DNA of 64,000 bases from Candidatus Poribacteria bacterium (GTDB lineage: Bacteria; Poribacteria; WGA-4E; PCPOR2b). Positions within the stretch are counted from its first letter, which is position 1. Each line of letters starts with the position of its first letter. Position numbers and translations under genes: made by a program. Location: the NCBI GenBank assembly GCA_022822005.1, contig JAJECO010000044.1, positions 62,001 through 126,000 on the forward strand, in the 5' to 3' direction. Shown piece after piece: positions 36,153-45,520 of the stretch. A model generated the notes under the pieces. The model was not told the origin of the DNA. It made no database searches and worked only from the letters and a program-made list of their open reading frames with translations.

Positions 36153-37652
36153 ATGAAAAGTAGACCGCGTGTCGCACTCGGATCGATCCTCACCGAATGC
36201 AACGAATTTGGCGGAGTGCCCATTGATATAGGGTGGTTTGAGCGTTATGAGCTATGTCGCGGGGATGAGATCCTGGAGGTTGACGCCGGCGTGGTGGGGG
36301 GGATGATGCAGGTGATGGGCGAATGCGGTGCGGAGGTCGTCCCACTGATTTATGCAAGCACTTGCCCCGGCGGTCCCTTGACCGCGGAATGTTATACGCA
36401 GCTCAAGACGGAACTGTTAGACCGTCTGCGCGCCTCCCTACCTGTTGACGGCGTGTTGTTGCCGCTGCACGGTGCGGCTGCGGTCGAAGACCTCGGCGAT
36501 CCGGAGGGCGATCTCATCAAAGCGGTGCGCGCAATCGTCGGGGATGCGATACCGATTGTTGTTACGCTCGATCTTCACGCGCATGTCACCGCCGACATGG
36601 TCCGCTTTGCCGATGGGCTGATCGCGTGGGAGACCTATCCCCACCGTGATACCTTCACCACCGGTGTACGTGGCGCACGGCTGCTCCGGGATACGCTCGC
36701 GGGACGCTGCCGTCCAACCATGGCGATGGCAAAGGTGCCGGTAATCACCAGCGCAATCCACGGCTCGACCGAAGGCGATGATCCTTTCGCCGATATTATG
36801 CGTGCCGCCAAAGGATACGAAGGTCATGATGGTGTCCTATCCACGAGTGCTTTCTTGGTTCATCCCTACTTGGATCAACCGGACATGGGCAGCGGTGCAT
36901 TGGTCATCACAGATAACGATATGGAGACGGCGACATCCCTTGCGCGACAGCTTGCGGAACAGTATTGGAATCGGCGGTTTGATCTTGAACCCGACATCCA
37001 TACCCCGGCGGATGCAATTGCTAAGGGATTGGAAGTCGATGGTGGTCCGGTGCTCTTGGTTGAAGCTGCGGATTGCTGTGGCGGCGGTGCAGCGGGCGAT
37101 AGTGTTGCCACATTGAGGGCGTTACTCGACGCAAGGGTGACAGCGCCTTCACTCGTGCCCGTGGCGGATCCGGAAGTCGCGGCTGCCTGCCATCGGGCTG
37201 GTGTCGGTCACGAGATTACCGTTACGTTGGGGCATCGACTGGACCCGCGTTGGGGCGAGCCGATGTCTGTGGCGGGGACCGTCACCCGGTTGAGTGACGG
37301 TCGGTTCCGCTATATCGGTGGAATTTGGGACGGAGTCGAGGGTAACATGGGACCATCGGCGGTGTTGACAATTGGCACAATTCAGGTGCTGGTCGCTACA
37401 CACGGCACCTATGATTGGGCGGATGAACAGTTCCGTTCTATGGGAATGCAGCCACCCGATGCCAAGTTCATCGTCGTGAAAAACCCGATGAACTACCGCC
37501 TCGCTTACGGTGAAATTGCCAAGGCTTCCTTTATCCTCGATACACCCGGCGCGACACCGGCGACATGCCGACACCTCCCATTCAAACGCCTAAAGCGACC
37601 CTACTTTCCACTTGACACGGAGATCCCTGGGCTCACACCAACTATCCTTTGA
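36153..37652 (+). CDS. MlrC (M81) family metallopeptidase-like protein
   Basis: A 499-residue protein of the microcystin LR degradation protein MlrC family. Signatures: ILTECNEFGG at residues 11-20 in place of the usual HETN motif, GVLLPLHGAA, DLHAHVTADM and ETYPHRDT, giving the zinc ligands; C-terminal DVTL-type second domain with HEITVTLGHRLDPRW. The family was named for a microcystin-fragment peptidase, but most members are uncharacterised and found in sugar or amino-acid catabolic clusters. The N-terminal His replaced by Leu-Thr is unusual. Confidence 0.85.
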   Translation: MKSRPRVALGSILTECNEFGGVPIDIGWFERYELCRGDEILEVDAGVVGGMMQVMGECGAEVVPLIYASTCPGGPLTAECYTQLKTELLDRLRASLPVDGVLLPLHGAAAVEDLGDPEGDLIKAVRAIVGDAIPIVVTLDLHAHVTADMVRFADGLIAWETYPHRDTFTTGVRGARLLRDTLAGRCRPTMAMAKVPVITSAIHGSTEGDDPFADIMRAAKGYEGHDGVLSTSAFLVHPYLDQPDMGSGALVITDNDMETATSLARQLAEQYWNRRFDLEPDIHTPADAIAKGLEVDGGPVLLVEAADCCGGGAAGDSVATLRALLDARVTAPSLVPVADPEVAAACHRAGVGHEITVTLGHRLDPRWGEPMSVAGTVTRLSDGRFRYIGGIWDGVEGNMGPSAVLTIGTIQVLVATHGTYDWADEQFRSMGMQPPDAKFIVVKNPMNYRLAYGEIAKASFILDTPGATPATCRHLPFKRLKRPYFPLDTEIPGLTPTIL

Positions 37653-37761
37653 AACTATCCGCCAATCTAAGCGAATCTGCACCGGTTTTTCACACGGCTT
37701 GGCGTAAAGTCGCGGATGAAATTACGAAAGATGCCAAAAATAGATTAGACAGGAGAACGAT

Positions 37762-38964
37762 ATGAACGACGGACGTTATCGAGCAGCCCTCATCGGTTTA
37801 GGGCGTATCGCGGATACCATTGATGACGAAGTGATAGGCGATGGCTGGCTCTTGCCGTTCAGCCACATGGGCAGTTACATGGATGTGCCGGAGGTGCAGG
37901 TGGTCGGAGCCGCTGACCTGTACGCGGAACAACGAGAGGCGTTTGGTGAACGCTGGACTATCCCGGACGGGCATCTTTACGAGAATTACGAGGAGATGCT
38001 TGAGCGCGAGAAGCCGGACATCGTAAGCATTTGCACCTCCGCCGCGCCGCGCGCAAAGATTACGCTCGACATCGTGCGTATGGTGCGTGAGAGACGGACA
38101 GATGTGAAGTGCATCTGGGTAGAAAAGCCGATGGCGACCTCTCTGGAAGAAGCTGACGCCATGGTCGAGGGCTGCCGTGAGGCGGGTATCATCCTTATGA
38201 TGAACGCAATGCGCGCCTCCGATGTATACTACCGCAGGGCACGGGCACTTATCGACGAAGGTGTGCTGGGCAAGATGCTGCAAATAACAGCTCACGGTGC
38301 GGGCAGTCTGTCGCACATGGGCGTCCACTGGCTCGGTGCGATGTGTGTGTTGGCAGGTGAGAACGAACGCGTCGCTTGGGTTGTCGGAGAGGTGGAGAGC
38401 GACGAAAAAGCTGCGGGCGATGCAGACCTTGCCGGTAATGCTTATCTGGCATTTGAAAACGGTGCCCGTGGGTTCTGCCGTATGCTGCCGAGCGCTGCGT
38501 CAACATGGACGCTCGACGCAATCGGTGAGCACGGCACAATTCACCTCCGCAACGGCAACGACGGCTATGAGTTTGAGCTATGGAAAATGGGAAAGGTCAC
38601 TGATGACGCGCCAGCCACACCGGTGCGACACATCTTCCCGCGTCCCCAACGGATCTGGAGTGCTGGTGTGGGGCAGGTCAAGGATGCTATCAACTGTATT
38701 GAAACAGGCAAAACGCCCAACTGCTCTGGCGATATGGGACGACATCTGTTGGAGCTTGCCATCGCCATCCGTGAATCGCACCGCCGGGGCAATGTGCGTG
38801 TAGACCTTCCACTCCCCGATCGTAGCCTATATATCCGTTCAGCAGAAACGCTGAGTGGGGACACGCCGCGGGCACTCGTCAATCCCATGCGTCGTCGACC
38901 AGCACATCTCATCTCTGATATAGCAAGACGTGAGGGAATTGGGAAGCGTCGACCTGTTTCGTAG
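37762..38964 (+). CDS. Gfo/Idh/MocA family oxidoreductase
   Basis: A 400-residue NAD(P)-dependent sugar dehydrogenase-type protein. Rossmann motif ALIGLGRIAD at the N-terminus; the EKP motif is in WVEKPMATSLEEADAM; the C-terminal half is the alpha/beta substrate domain ending in an Arg-rich tail. The start has AGGAGAACG upstream. This is one of four family members in the window (7245, 44340, 47387), each too divergent to be a recent duplicate. Substrate unknown. It follows MlrC by 109 bp in the same direction. Confidence 0.9.
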   Translation: MNDGRYRAALIGLGRIADTIDDEVIGDGWLLPFSHMGSYMDVPEVQVVGAADLYAEQREAFGERWTIPDGHLYENYEEMLEREKPDIVSICTSAAPRAKITLDIVRMVRERRTDVKCIWVEKPMATSLEEADAMVEGCREAGIILMMNAMRASDVYYRRARALIDEGVLGKMLQITAHGAGSLSHMGVHWLGAMCVLAGENERVAWVVGEVESDEKAAGDADLAGNAYLAFENGARGFCRMLPSAASTWTLDAIGEHGTIHLRNGNDGYEFELWKMGKVTDDAPATPVRHIFPRPQRIWSAGVGQVKDAINCIETGKTPNCSGDMGRHLLELAIAIRESHRRGNVRVDLPLPDRSLYIRSAETLSGDTPRALVNPMRRRPAHLISDIARREGIGKRRPVS

Positions 38965-39018
38965 TACAGATAATTGAGGTTATCAGACATAAACCCCTAC
39001 TAGAAAAAGGAAGCCGTT

Positions 39019-39252
39019 ATGACTTCAGAGGTTGTAACCAAGCAGGATTGGCTCGTTAGAGGCGTTCTTTCAGGTGATTATGTGCTAAACTTTATCGTCG
39101 ACGCTGTCAACGGCAGAGAGGCATTAGATGAAGCTGATAACGTGAAACATTTATTCCAAGTGCCAGATGATATAGATCAGAATAAGGAGGTCGGGTGGGA
39201 AGCCGTTCCGTTAGCTCGGAATATCCGACAAGTGCAGAGGAGATACCTTTGA
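39019..39252 (+). CDS. Small hypothetical protein coupled to a lipoprotein gene
   Basis: A 77-residue protein with AAAAAGGAAG before the ATG. No recognised domain; an amphipathic, acidic sequence. Its stop (TGA, 39250-39252) overlaps the TTG start of the lipoprotein gene at 39249, a TTGA coupling arrangement that supports both as genes. No signal peptide or membrane segment. Confidence 0.5.
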   Translation: MTSEVVTKQDWLVRGVLSGDYVLNFIVDAVNGREALDEADNVKHLFQVPDDIDQNKEVGWEAVPLARNIRQVQRRYL

Positions 39253-39725
39253 AAATCCTGATCCTGCTATCTACAATCGTATTTATCGGGTGTTCGGCAG
39301 TCCTATCGTCGCTCGATAGCGGCGGAACCGAACTGGTGTCTGGCGAGTTTTACGAAGAATCACTTCCCTCAACAACCACAGGCCCCGGCTTAGACCGAAT
39401 TGGGGCGGCACGACGCACCCATGGAATTGAAAATGGGACTGTCCCCAGTTTTCAATTCGCTCTCAACAGACCTCGCTTTATCCGATACTTTTATCTTGAT
39501 ACTCGCGGCGGTCCTGTTCGGAATCTGGATATTTTTATACGGCTCAGTGATGCCGAGACATGGAAATGGGTCAAGGAAATCAAATCGCCTGTTAACATGA
39601 CCACCCGCATTGACTTGAACCTCCGAACGTCCGAGATCCGGGTCATCCAGAAAACCCTATCGTTACGGCGGGAATCAGATGAAATGATCACAGGGTTCAG
39701 GGTCTACGCACAAAAAGAAAAATGA
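39249..39725 (+). CDS. Lipoprotein, function unknown
   Basis: A 158-residue protein read from a TTG start at 39249 (AGAGGAGA upstream). It begins with a hydrophobic signal ending in lipobox FIGC (KILILLSTIVFIGC), so it is a lipoprotein. The mature part has two beta-strand-rich stretches (RYFYLDTRGG, RIDLNLRTSEIRVIQKTL). A perfect 10 bp inverted repeat lies inside the coding region at 39424-39458. No known family recognised. Translation is probably coupled to the preceding small gene. Confidence 0.6.
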   Translation: MKILILLSTIVFIGCSAVLSSLDSGGTELVSGEFYEESLPSTTTGPGLDRIGAARRTHGIENGTVPSFQFALNRPRFIRYFYLDTRGGPVRNLDIFIRLSDAETWKWVKEIKSPVNMTTRIDLNLRTSEIRVIQKTLSLRRESDEMITGFRVYAQKEK

Positions 39726-39734
39726 GATCTCAAT

Positions 39735-39923
39735 ATGGCTATGTTCTACGATTGGAGAGATCGGACAGGTAAGGAGGGGTGGAAGCCTTTTCGGCAGCAG
39801 CTCAGAGAGCTGCACTCTCCTTTTTTCATCGGATTGGGAATCTTTTTGTTAGTTATTATGCTTATTGAGCTTGGAGTCTTTTTGCTACTTCGCCACGTTT
39901 GGTCGCTGATTTCAGTTCGATAA
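39735..39923 (+). CDS. Small single-span membrane protein
   Basis: A 62-residue protein with one clear transmembrane segment (FFIGLGIFLLVIMLIELGVFLLL, split as FFIGLGIFLLVIM and LIELGVFLLL). The N-terminal 25 residues are charged and cytoplasmic-like. The ribosome site is weak. It lies 9 bp after the lipoprotein gene on the same strand. Function unknown. Confidence 0.5.
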   Translation: MAMFYDWRDRTGKEGWKPFRQQLRELHSPFFIGLGIFLLVIMLIELGVFLLLRHVWSLISVR

Positions 39924-39981
39924 ACAAACACCGCGCAGAGACGACAAATGTCCTATAATGCAACTTTTGAGGAGAAACTAA

Positions 39982-41457
39982 ATGTCCGAATCCCAAACGG
40001 CAAAGCAGCCGAATCTTCTATTTATCATGCCCGATCAGCTGCGGGCGGATTTCCTGAGCTGCTACGGTGCCACTTTCATCCATACGCCCCATATTGACAG
40101 CATCGCGGACGAGGGGGTGCGTTATGAGCGTGCCTACTCTGCCTCACCGATATGTGTGCCCGCCAGAGCGTCGCTCCTAACAGGTCTCAACGCGATCAAA
40201 AACGGTGTGACCGATAACGGTCAGTGGTTAAGCCCTGATCTCGCTGCGTCCGGCATAAAAACCTGGCCCCAAACGCTGTCCGAGCAGGGCTACTACACCG
40301 CCGCCATCGGCAAGATGCACTTCTATCCGTGGGATATCAATCTGGGATTCCAATACCGAGTCGCCGCCGAAGACAAACGGTGGCTGGAGATTCGCGATGA
40401 CTACTATCACTTTCTGAAGGAGGGCGGTTACCGAAAACTCCACGGTAACGAACACCCCGGCTATCACGAAAACAGGGGTGCGATTATCAACAAGATTCCG
40501 TGGGGCTATTCGGTCGATCGGTTCGTGGGACAGGAGGCGTGCCGTTTCATCCGCAACTACGGCGATGAGAGCCCCTTTGCGATGATGGTCGGTTTCCCGG
40601 GACCGCACTGCCCGTATGACCCCAACGAAGAATTTTTGGAAGGCTTCGATCCCGCCGATATGCCCGATTCTATTCCGGCGGTGGAGGGCGATACCCCGAA
40701 GCTCCGTCAGCAAAATATCGAGGGCAACCGCGGACCGTGGAACGGCGTTGATTACACCGAATTTACGGAGGCGCACAAGAAGAAGATTCGCGCACATTAT
40801 GCGGGGTTGGTCAAACAGATCGACTACGAGATAGGACAGATCCTTGATTCTCTGCGCGAAAAAGAACTGTTGGACAACACGATCATCATCTTCTCCAGCG
40901 ATCACGGCGATTACCTCGGCGATCACGATTTCATCGGCAAGGGCACATTCTTTGAGTCCAGCATCCATGTGCCGTTGATGGTTCGGCTGCCCTGGACCAA
41001 CGAATCGAAGATGTGCAGGGATATAGTTGAGTTGGGCGATGTGACCGCAACAATGCTACATTTCGGTGGATGTGAGATCCCTGACTACATGGATTCCATA
41101 CCGTTGCCCGAACTCGACATCTCGCGCAAAAACCGGAGGGAGCGCGTTATCGGGATGGTCAGGGGTGGCTGGATGATTTATGATGGTCAGTGGAAACTGT
41201 GTAAACACGCGAGCGGCGAGGTGTTGCTGTTCAATCTATCGGAAGATCCAAACGAGCAACATAACCTGATGAAAGAGGGCCAATATCAGGAGGAGTATGC
41301 CAGATTGGATGCCGAACTGACGCGAGAGATTATGAATTCAATGGCGCTTTCTCATGAGAGCAAACGGGTATATTCTAAAGATCTTGCTGGTAATCCAGCG
41401 TTCGGGAAAGAAGATTGGCAGCGCCCCTATCCGAGAAATATCAAAAATGTTGACTAA
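39982..41457 (+). CDS. Sulfatase (formylglycine-dependent)
   Basis: A 491-residue arylsulfatase-family hydrolase. The catalytic motif CVPAR (Cys58-Arg62, in CVPARASLLTG) has the Cys that is matured to formylglycine. Metal-binding residues include Asp18 in IMPDQLRAD and DHGDYLGDHD near residue 310. There is no signal peptide, which is unusual for polysaccharide sulfatases and suggests a cytoplasmic substrate or another export route. GAGGAGA precedes the ATG. It could remove sulfate from host or dissolved sulfated glycans; the substrate class cannot be assigned. Confidence 0.9.
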   Translation: MSESQTAKQPNLLFIMPDQLRADFLSCYGATFIHTPHIDSIADEGVRYERAYSASPICVPARASLLTGLNAIKNGVTDNGQWLSPDLAASGIKTWPQTLSEQGYYTAAIGKMHFYPWDINLGFQYRVAAEDKRWLEIRDDYYHFLKEGGYRKLHGNEHPGYHENRGAIINKIPWGYSVDRFVGQEACRFIRNYGDESPFAMMVGFPGPHCPYDPNEEFLEGFDPADMPDSIPAVEGDTPKLRQQNIEGNRGPWNGVDYTEFTEAHKKKIRAHYAGLVKQIDYEIGQILDSLREKELLDNTIIIFSSDHGDYLGDHDFIGKGTFFESSIHVPLMVRLPWTNESKMCRDIVELGDVTATMLHFGGCEIPDYMDSIPLPELDISRKNRRERVIGMVRGGWMIYDGQWKLCKHASGEVLLFNLSEDPNEQHNLMKEGQYQEEYARLDAELTREIMNSMALSHESKRVYSKDLAGNPAFGKEDWQRPYPRNIKNVD

Positions 41458-41477
41458 GCAACTTGCGTGAAGGATAG

Positions 41478-41510
41478 AGAAACCGAGTTTTTGTCAAAAA
41501 CTCGGTTTCT
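41478..41510. terminator. Terminator-like hairpin after the sulfatase gene
   Basis: AGAAACCGAGTTTTT and AAAAACTCGGTTTCT form a perfect 15 bp stem with the 3 nt loop GTC. A T-rich stretch follows only after about 10 nt, so it may act as a weak intrinsic terminator in both directions. Confidence 0.55.
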
Positions 41511-41563
41511 GGTGGCTTGTTGATTTTGAATAATTAACCTACACATATAGAAGGAGATTTTCT

Positions 41564-42004
41564 ATGAAATACAATGTTTTGTTTTATGCACTGATCTTGA
41601 TGATCGGGACGGTGTTATGGCTGGGGTGCAGCGGAAAAACTGGCACAGAGGAGGGGATGGCAGAAGCCGAAAAGGCAGCCTCTGAAGAAGTTATGGGGCA
41701 GATCACAGCGATTGACAACCATGCCAACGTCGTTACCGATATTAAACCCGCTGCATTTACCGCGCTCGGATGGAAGCTGAAAGACACTGTCACAGTCGAA
41801 TTTGAGGATGGACAGAAGATCGACTGTCGATATGTTGAAAACTACGGTGATGTGCCGGTCGGAGATTATCTGGTACGTTTCGACATAGAGGAGAGTGTCC
41901 TAAAAATTGCCATTAACGAAGGGTATCTGGCAGAGACCTTAAAAATTAAGAGTCCCGGAAAAGTGGTGCTCCGCAAAATGCACATGCATAGTGGAGATCA
42001 ATAG
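41564..42004 (+). CDS. Lipoprotein with a SAM-hydroxide-adenosyltransferase C-terminal-like domain
   Basis: A 146-residue protein with a signal ending in lipobox LWLGC. The mature portion reads GQITAIDNHANVVTDI, then ENYGDVPVGDYLVRFD, LKIAINEGYLAE and PGKVVL, which matches the C-terminal beta-barrel domain of S-adenosylmethionine hydrolases/adenosyltransferases (DUF62). In that family the domain is joined to an N-terminal catalytic domain; here it stands alone on a lipoprotein. AGAAGGAGA precedes the ATG. What a membrane-anchored isolated domain of this kind binds is unknown. Confidence 0.55.
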   Translation: MKYNVLFYALILMIGTVLWLGCSGKTGTEEGMAEAEKAASEEVMGQITAIDNHANVVTDIKPAAFTALGWKLKDTVTVEFEDGQKIDCRYVENYGDVPVGDYLVRFDIEESVLKIAINEGYLAETLKIKSPGKVVLRKMHMHSGDQ

Positions 42005-42021
42005 CTGAAAGTGACGGACCC

Positions 42022-42411
42022 ATGGACACGAATCGACCGTTTGCTGCGGCACCCGCTGCAGGGACAGCGATGGAATTTCGAACCCCGGAAAATATCCCGC
42101 CCGAAGGGATACGACGCATTCCCGCGAATGCCTATGAGCCAGATCCGTGGATAGAACTGGCTTGGAATCTAAATCAGGGATGGGCGTGGCTGACGCTTTA
42201 CGTGACACCGGGCGATCTGCCGATCCAGCAGTGGCAACTAAAATTCTCAATCCCCGACATGTCCTATCCAGAAGGTGTCTCTGCAATTCGGAGCTTAATC
42301 CATCTGGCGCATTTGCTCCACTCGATGTATGTTGCCAATCCCAATGCGGCGGCATTCACCCCGCAGATAGCAGAGGCATTACAGAGCTTCCGTGAATTTC
42401 TGGATAGGTGA
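42022..42411 (+). CDS. Hypothetical protein
   Basis: A 129-residue protein in the same direction as its neighbours. It has a Pro-rich front half (RTPENIPPEG, DLPIQQW) and a helical second half (AIRSLIHLAHLLHSMYVA). No signal peptide, no known family. An internal Met at 42070 is an alternative start; neither start has a strong ribosome site. It lies 17 bp after the lipoprotein gene. Confidence 0.45.
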   Translation: MDTNRPFAAAPAAGTAMEFRTPENIPPEGIRRIPANAYEPDPWIELAWNLNQGWAWLTLYVTPGDLPIQQWQLKFSIPDMSYPEGVSAIRSLIHLAHLLHSMYVANPNAAAFTPQIAEALQSFREFLDR

Positions 42412-42459
42412 AACGGGTCTGGAAGCTATCACTGTTTCTGTTTCGAAAAAGGCAAGGAA

Positions 42460-43464
42460 ATGAAAATACGTACACTTGGTAAGACAGGACTCAATATCAG
42501 TGAACTTGGGCTCGGTTCCGCTTTCATGGCGGGTCAAGGGCAGGATGGTGCGGATCGTTGTGTGGATTATGCCGTTGACCACGGCGTGAACTATTTCGAC
42601 ACGGCTGCAAACTACGGTGACGGCAGGGATGAAACGATGCTGGGCGCCGCCTTGAAGGGAAAACGGGACAAGGTCATCCTTGCCACCAAGGTGGGATTTA
42701 TTAACCGCGAGCGCTATAGTCTGGATGCGCACCGCAGTGCCGACCAACTCATGGAGCAGTTCGAAGGTTCACTCAAGCGACTTCAGACCGATTACGTGGA
42801 CATCATTCAGATCCATGAGGCGGATTATATGAAGTGGTGGGATGATATCTCTGATGATGGAGATGCGGGGATTTGGGGTGCGCTCATTGAGGATGATAAA
42901 GAGTACGATTTCCCCGATGCACCGGCAATCAAATTTCTCGCAGACGCGAAGCGGAGTGGAAAGGCGCGTTTTATCGGGTTGACAGCCAAAAATGCGCGCG
43001 TGTTGGCGCGGATACTGAAAGCGGTCGATGTTGATTCTGTTATGACAGCGCATCAGTTCAATCCGGTGTTTAGGAATGCCGTTGAATTCCTGTTCCCGAC
43101 CGCCCAGGATTTAGACGTAGGGGTTGTGATTGGTGCACCGTTGATGAAAGGTTGGCTCGCTGTTCCCCAAAACGCTTGGCAGGAGAACCCGCCTGAGTGG
43201 ATGGACGATACCTTCAAGGCGTCCTATCTCAAGTTCCTTGATATCCATGCGGACACGGGGCTGCCTATGGCAGAGCTCTGTATCCGGTGGATGCTTTCAG
43301 AGCAGCGGCAACAGTCCGTCGTTGTTGGGTTCAGTAATATCGAGGAGGTCGAATTCAATATCTCTGCCGCCTCCCGTGGGGTACTCCCGGACGAACTCAA
43401 CGCTGCGATAGCGGAAATCGGGATTGTACATCCCCTCATCTATCAGGCGCGGACGAAGCTCTGA
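42460..43464 (+). CDS. Aldo/keto reductase
   Basis: A 334-residue member of the aldo/keto reductase superfamily. Catalytic residues: Asp and Tyr in NYFDTAANYGDG, Lys in ILATKVGF and His in IQIHEADY. The C-terminal cofactor segment SVVVGFSNIEEVEFN is present. It resembles the L-fucose/D-arabinose-dehydrogenase (galactose dehydrogenase)-type AKR branch. GGCAAGGAA precedes the ATG. It is 30 bp upstream of a PhyH gene, likely co-transcribed with it. Confidence 0.88.
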   Translation: MKIRTLGKTGLNISELGLGSAFMAGQGQDGADRCVDYAVDHGVNYFDTAANYGDGRDETMLGAALKGKRDKVILATKVGFINRERYSLDAHRSADQLMEQFEGSLKRLQTDYVDIIQIHEADYMKWWDDISDDGDAGIWGALIEDDKEYDFPDAPAIKFLADAKRSGKARFIGLTAKNARVLARILKAVDVDSVMTAHQFNPVFRNAVEFLFPTAQDLDVGVVIGAPLMKGWLAVPQNAWQENPPEWMDDTFKASYLKFLDIHADTGLPMAELCIRWMLSEQRQQSVVVGFSNIEEVEFNISAASRGVLPDELNAAIAEIGIVHPLIYQARTKL

Positions 43465-43494
43465 AGATACGAAAAGAATGAGGAGGATCACGCG

Positions 43495-44247
43495 ATGTCA
43501 GTGGATATTCAGGAGAAAGCGGAGGAGATCCTGATCGAGGGTTTCTGTATCCTGCGGGATCAGTTCCCCAAATCGGCTCTTGAGGCTTGCAACGAAGCCT
43601 TTGCGCCGATCCTGCGCGATTATGTTGCCGAGAACGCCGAGAATCCGAACCGCGGACCGTACAGGCACTACATCACGCTGCCCTTTGAGCCGCCGTTGTA
43701 TAGTCCCTACTTCTTCGACGACGATGCGGTTATCGCCATAGCGAGTCGGGTGCTGGGCGAGGATTTTGCAATTGATCAGTACGCCAGCGACACACCGCTC
43801 AAGGGGTCGGTCTATCAGGAGATTCATGGCGATGTCGGTCCGCTTTTCCATGAAAACCCCGATTTCCAGCATCCCCCTGCAATCCTTGCCGTGAACTTCC
43901 CTTTTATCGATGTCACGCCGGCGCACGGACCGTTTGAGGTCGCGCGCGGAACGCATCTCTTCCCAAAAGCGGAGGCGTTACGTCGGATCGAAGATGGTGA
44001 CATCCCGCTTGAACCGTTGTTGATGAATGCCGGCGATGTCCTCATCCGGGACCCGCGCTGCCTGCACCGAGGGACACCCAATCACACAGATACCCCGCGT
44101 CCTGTCGCAGTGTTTGCCTGTCTCCGTGGCTGGATGCAACGAGAAAGCCGGGAACGGAACCCGATGCCTGAATATGTTTGGACAGGGCTTTCGGAACGGG
44201 AGAAACGAGTGATGCGCAAGCTGCCGAGGGAATCGTCGACTTCGTAA
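43495..44247 (+). CDS. PhyH family Fe(II)/2-oxoglutarate dioxygenase
   Basis: A 250-residue PhyH-type protein. Iron ligands: His111 and Asp113 in EIHGDVGPLF and the distal His in CLHRGTPNHT, followed by RPVAVF with the 2-oxoglutarate Arg. The N-terminal part EILIEGFCILRDQFP is the usual beta strand and helix. AGGAGG precedes the ATG. It sits between the aldo/keto reductase and a Gfo/Idh/MocA gene; substrate unknown. It is the shortest of the four PhyH proteins in the window. Confidence 0.87.
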   Translation: MSVDIQEKAEEILIEGFCILRDQFPKSALEACNEAFAPILRDYVAENAENPNRGPYRHYITLPFEPPLYSPYFFDDDAVIAIASRVLGEDFAIDQYASDTPLKGSVYQEIHGDVGPLFHENPDFQHPPAILAVNFPFIDVTPAHGPFEVARGTHLFPKAEALRRIEDGDIPLEPLLMNAGDVLIRDPRCLHRGTPNHTDTPRPVAVFACLRGWMQRESRERNPMPEYVWTGLSEREKRVMRKLPRESSTS

Positions 44248-44339
44248 TAAAATCTCACACTATTTAGATTGTCGGGGGTTGTCCCGATAAAGATTCAGAG
44301 TTCATAATCCACTTATCTCAAATGGAAAGGAAACAGTAG

Positions 44340-45509
44340 ATGTCTCAAAAATATACTGCGGCGATTGTCGGTTGTGGCTCTATCGGCAATGCACACATGG
44401 ATGGCTACGGTTTGAACGACAATGTGGAAGTGGTGGCGGTTGCAGACCCCCTGTTAGTCGCCCGCGAGGAATACATGGAAAAATACGATATTCCGCAGGG
44501 CTACTCCACGGTTGAAGATATGCTGAAAAAAGCACAGCCAGATATCGTCAGCGTTTGCACATGGCATCCGCTGCACCCGGCGCCGACCATCGCGGCGGCT
44601 CAAGCCGGTGTCAAAGCCGTGATCTGCGAAAAACCGATGGCAACCAGCTTGGGCGCAGCAAACAGCATGGTCGATGCGTGCGAGGCGAGCGGTACTAAGT
44701 TGATAATCAGCCACCAGCGACGATTTACACCCGGTTGGGAGAAGGCACGTGAATTGATTGAACAGAAAGTGATCGGCGAACCGGTCTGGGTGAACTGCAA
44801 AATCGTGCAGGGCTTGCTCAACTGTGGCACACACGCGATCGACGGCTCACGCTTCGTTTTGGGCGATCCGCAAGCACAATGGGTGATGGGAGCGGCGGAA
44901 CGAAAAACGGATCGCTACGAAAGGGATACGCCGATTGAGGACAGCTGCATGGCATTGGTGCAGATGGAAGGTAATCTGCAGCTCTTTATACAGTCAGATT
45001 TATGCACGGAAGGTGCAGCGGCGGGCGGCTTCCTGATCCGAGGCACCGAGGGTATGTTAGATGTCAGCGAAGCAGGGGTCAAGCTGTTTAACGCCGATTC
45101 CAACGGTTGGGAACAGGTGCCCCTCCGCGTAGAAGCAGAGGAAATTCGACCAATCGGCGGGCACACCAACGCCGCACAGGTGCGCGAACTTATCGCTTGG
45201 ATCGAAGGCGGTCCTGAACACCGCGGATCCGGCAGAAAAGCGCGTGCAACCGTGGAGATCATGATGGCACTCTACGAATCCGCTCGACAGCACCACGTTG
45301 TCCACCTTCCTCTACAGGAGGAGGATTATCCGTTGGCGCTGATGGTAGATGAGGGCAGGTTGCCGGTCGAAGAGCCGGGCAGATATGATATCCGCGGATT
45401 TCTCAAACGGGATGCCATTGACGAGAAAGCCTATGCCGAACTGAAGAGTCAGGGCATGGGGCACCATCAAGTTATGAAAATACTAAACGAGAAAGAGCAA
45501 GACGGATAG
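44340..45509 (+). CDS. Gfo/Idh/MocA family oxidoreductase
   Basis: A 389-residue NAD(P)-dependent dehydrogenase. Rossmann motif AIVGCGSIGNAH; catalytic EKP in ICEKPMATSLGAAN; substrate domain with HQRRFTPGWEKARELI and the conserved His in LLNCGTHAIDGSRF. The C-terminal tail (about 60 residues after LPLQEEDYPL) is longer than usual. AGGAAACAG precedes the ATG. Gene neighbours (PhyH, Ldh_2, ureidoglycolate lyase) suggest a common catabolic route. Confidence 0.9.
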   Translation: MSQKYTAAIVGCGSIGNAHMDGYGLNDNVEVVAVADPLLVAREEYMEKYDIPQGYSTVEDMLKKAQPDIVSVCTWHPLHPAPTIAAAQAGVKAVICEKPMATSLGAANSMVDACEASGTKLIISHQRRFTPGWEKARELIEQKVIGEPVWVNCKIVQGLLNCGTHAIDGSRFVLGDPQAQWVMGAAERKTDRYERDTPIEDSCMALVQMEGNLQLFIQSDLCTEGAAAGGFLIRGTEGMLDVSEAGVKLFNADSNGWEQVPLRVEAEEIRPIGGHTNAAQVRELIAWIEGGPEHRGSGRKARATVEIMMALYESARQHHVVHLPLQEEDYPLALMVDEGRLPVEEPGRYDIRGFLKRDAIDEKAYAELKSQGMGHHQVMKILNEKEQDG

Positions 45510-45520
45510 GAGGAGATGCA

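Noticed and set aside
41478-41510. Possible start of a CRISPR repeat or attachment site
   Set aside because: It is a single perfect hairpin with no repeats beside it; a terminator-like role is simpler.
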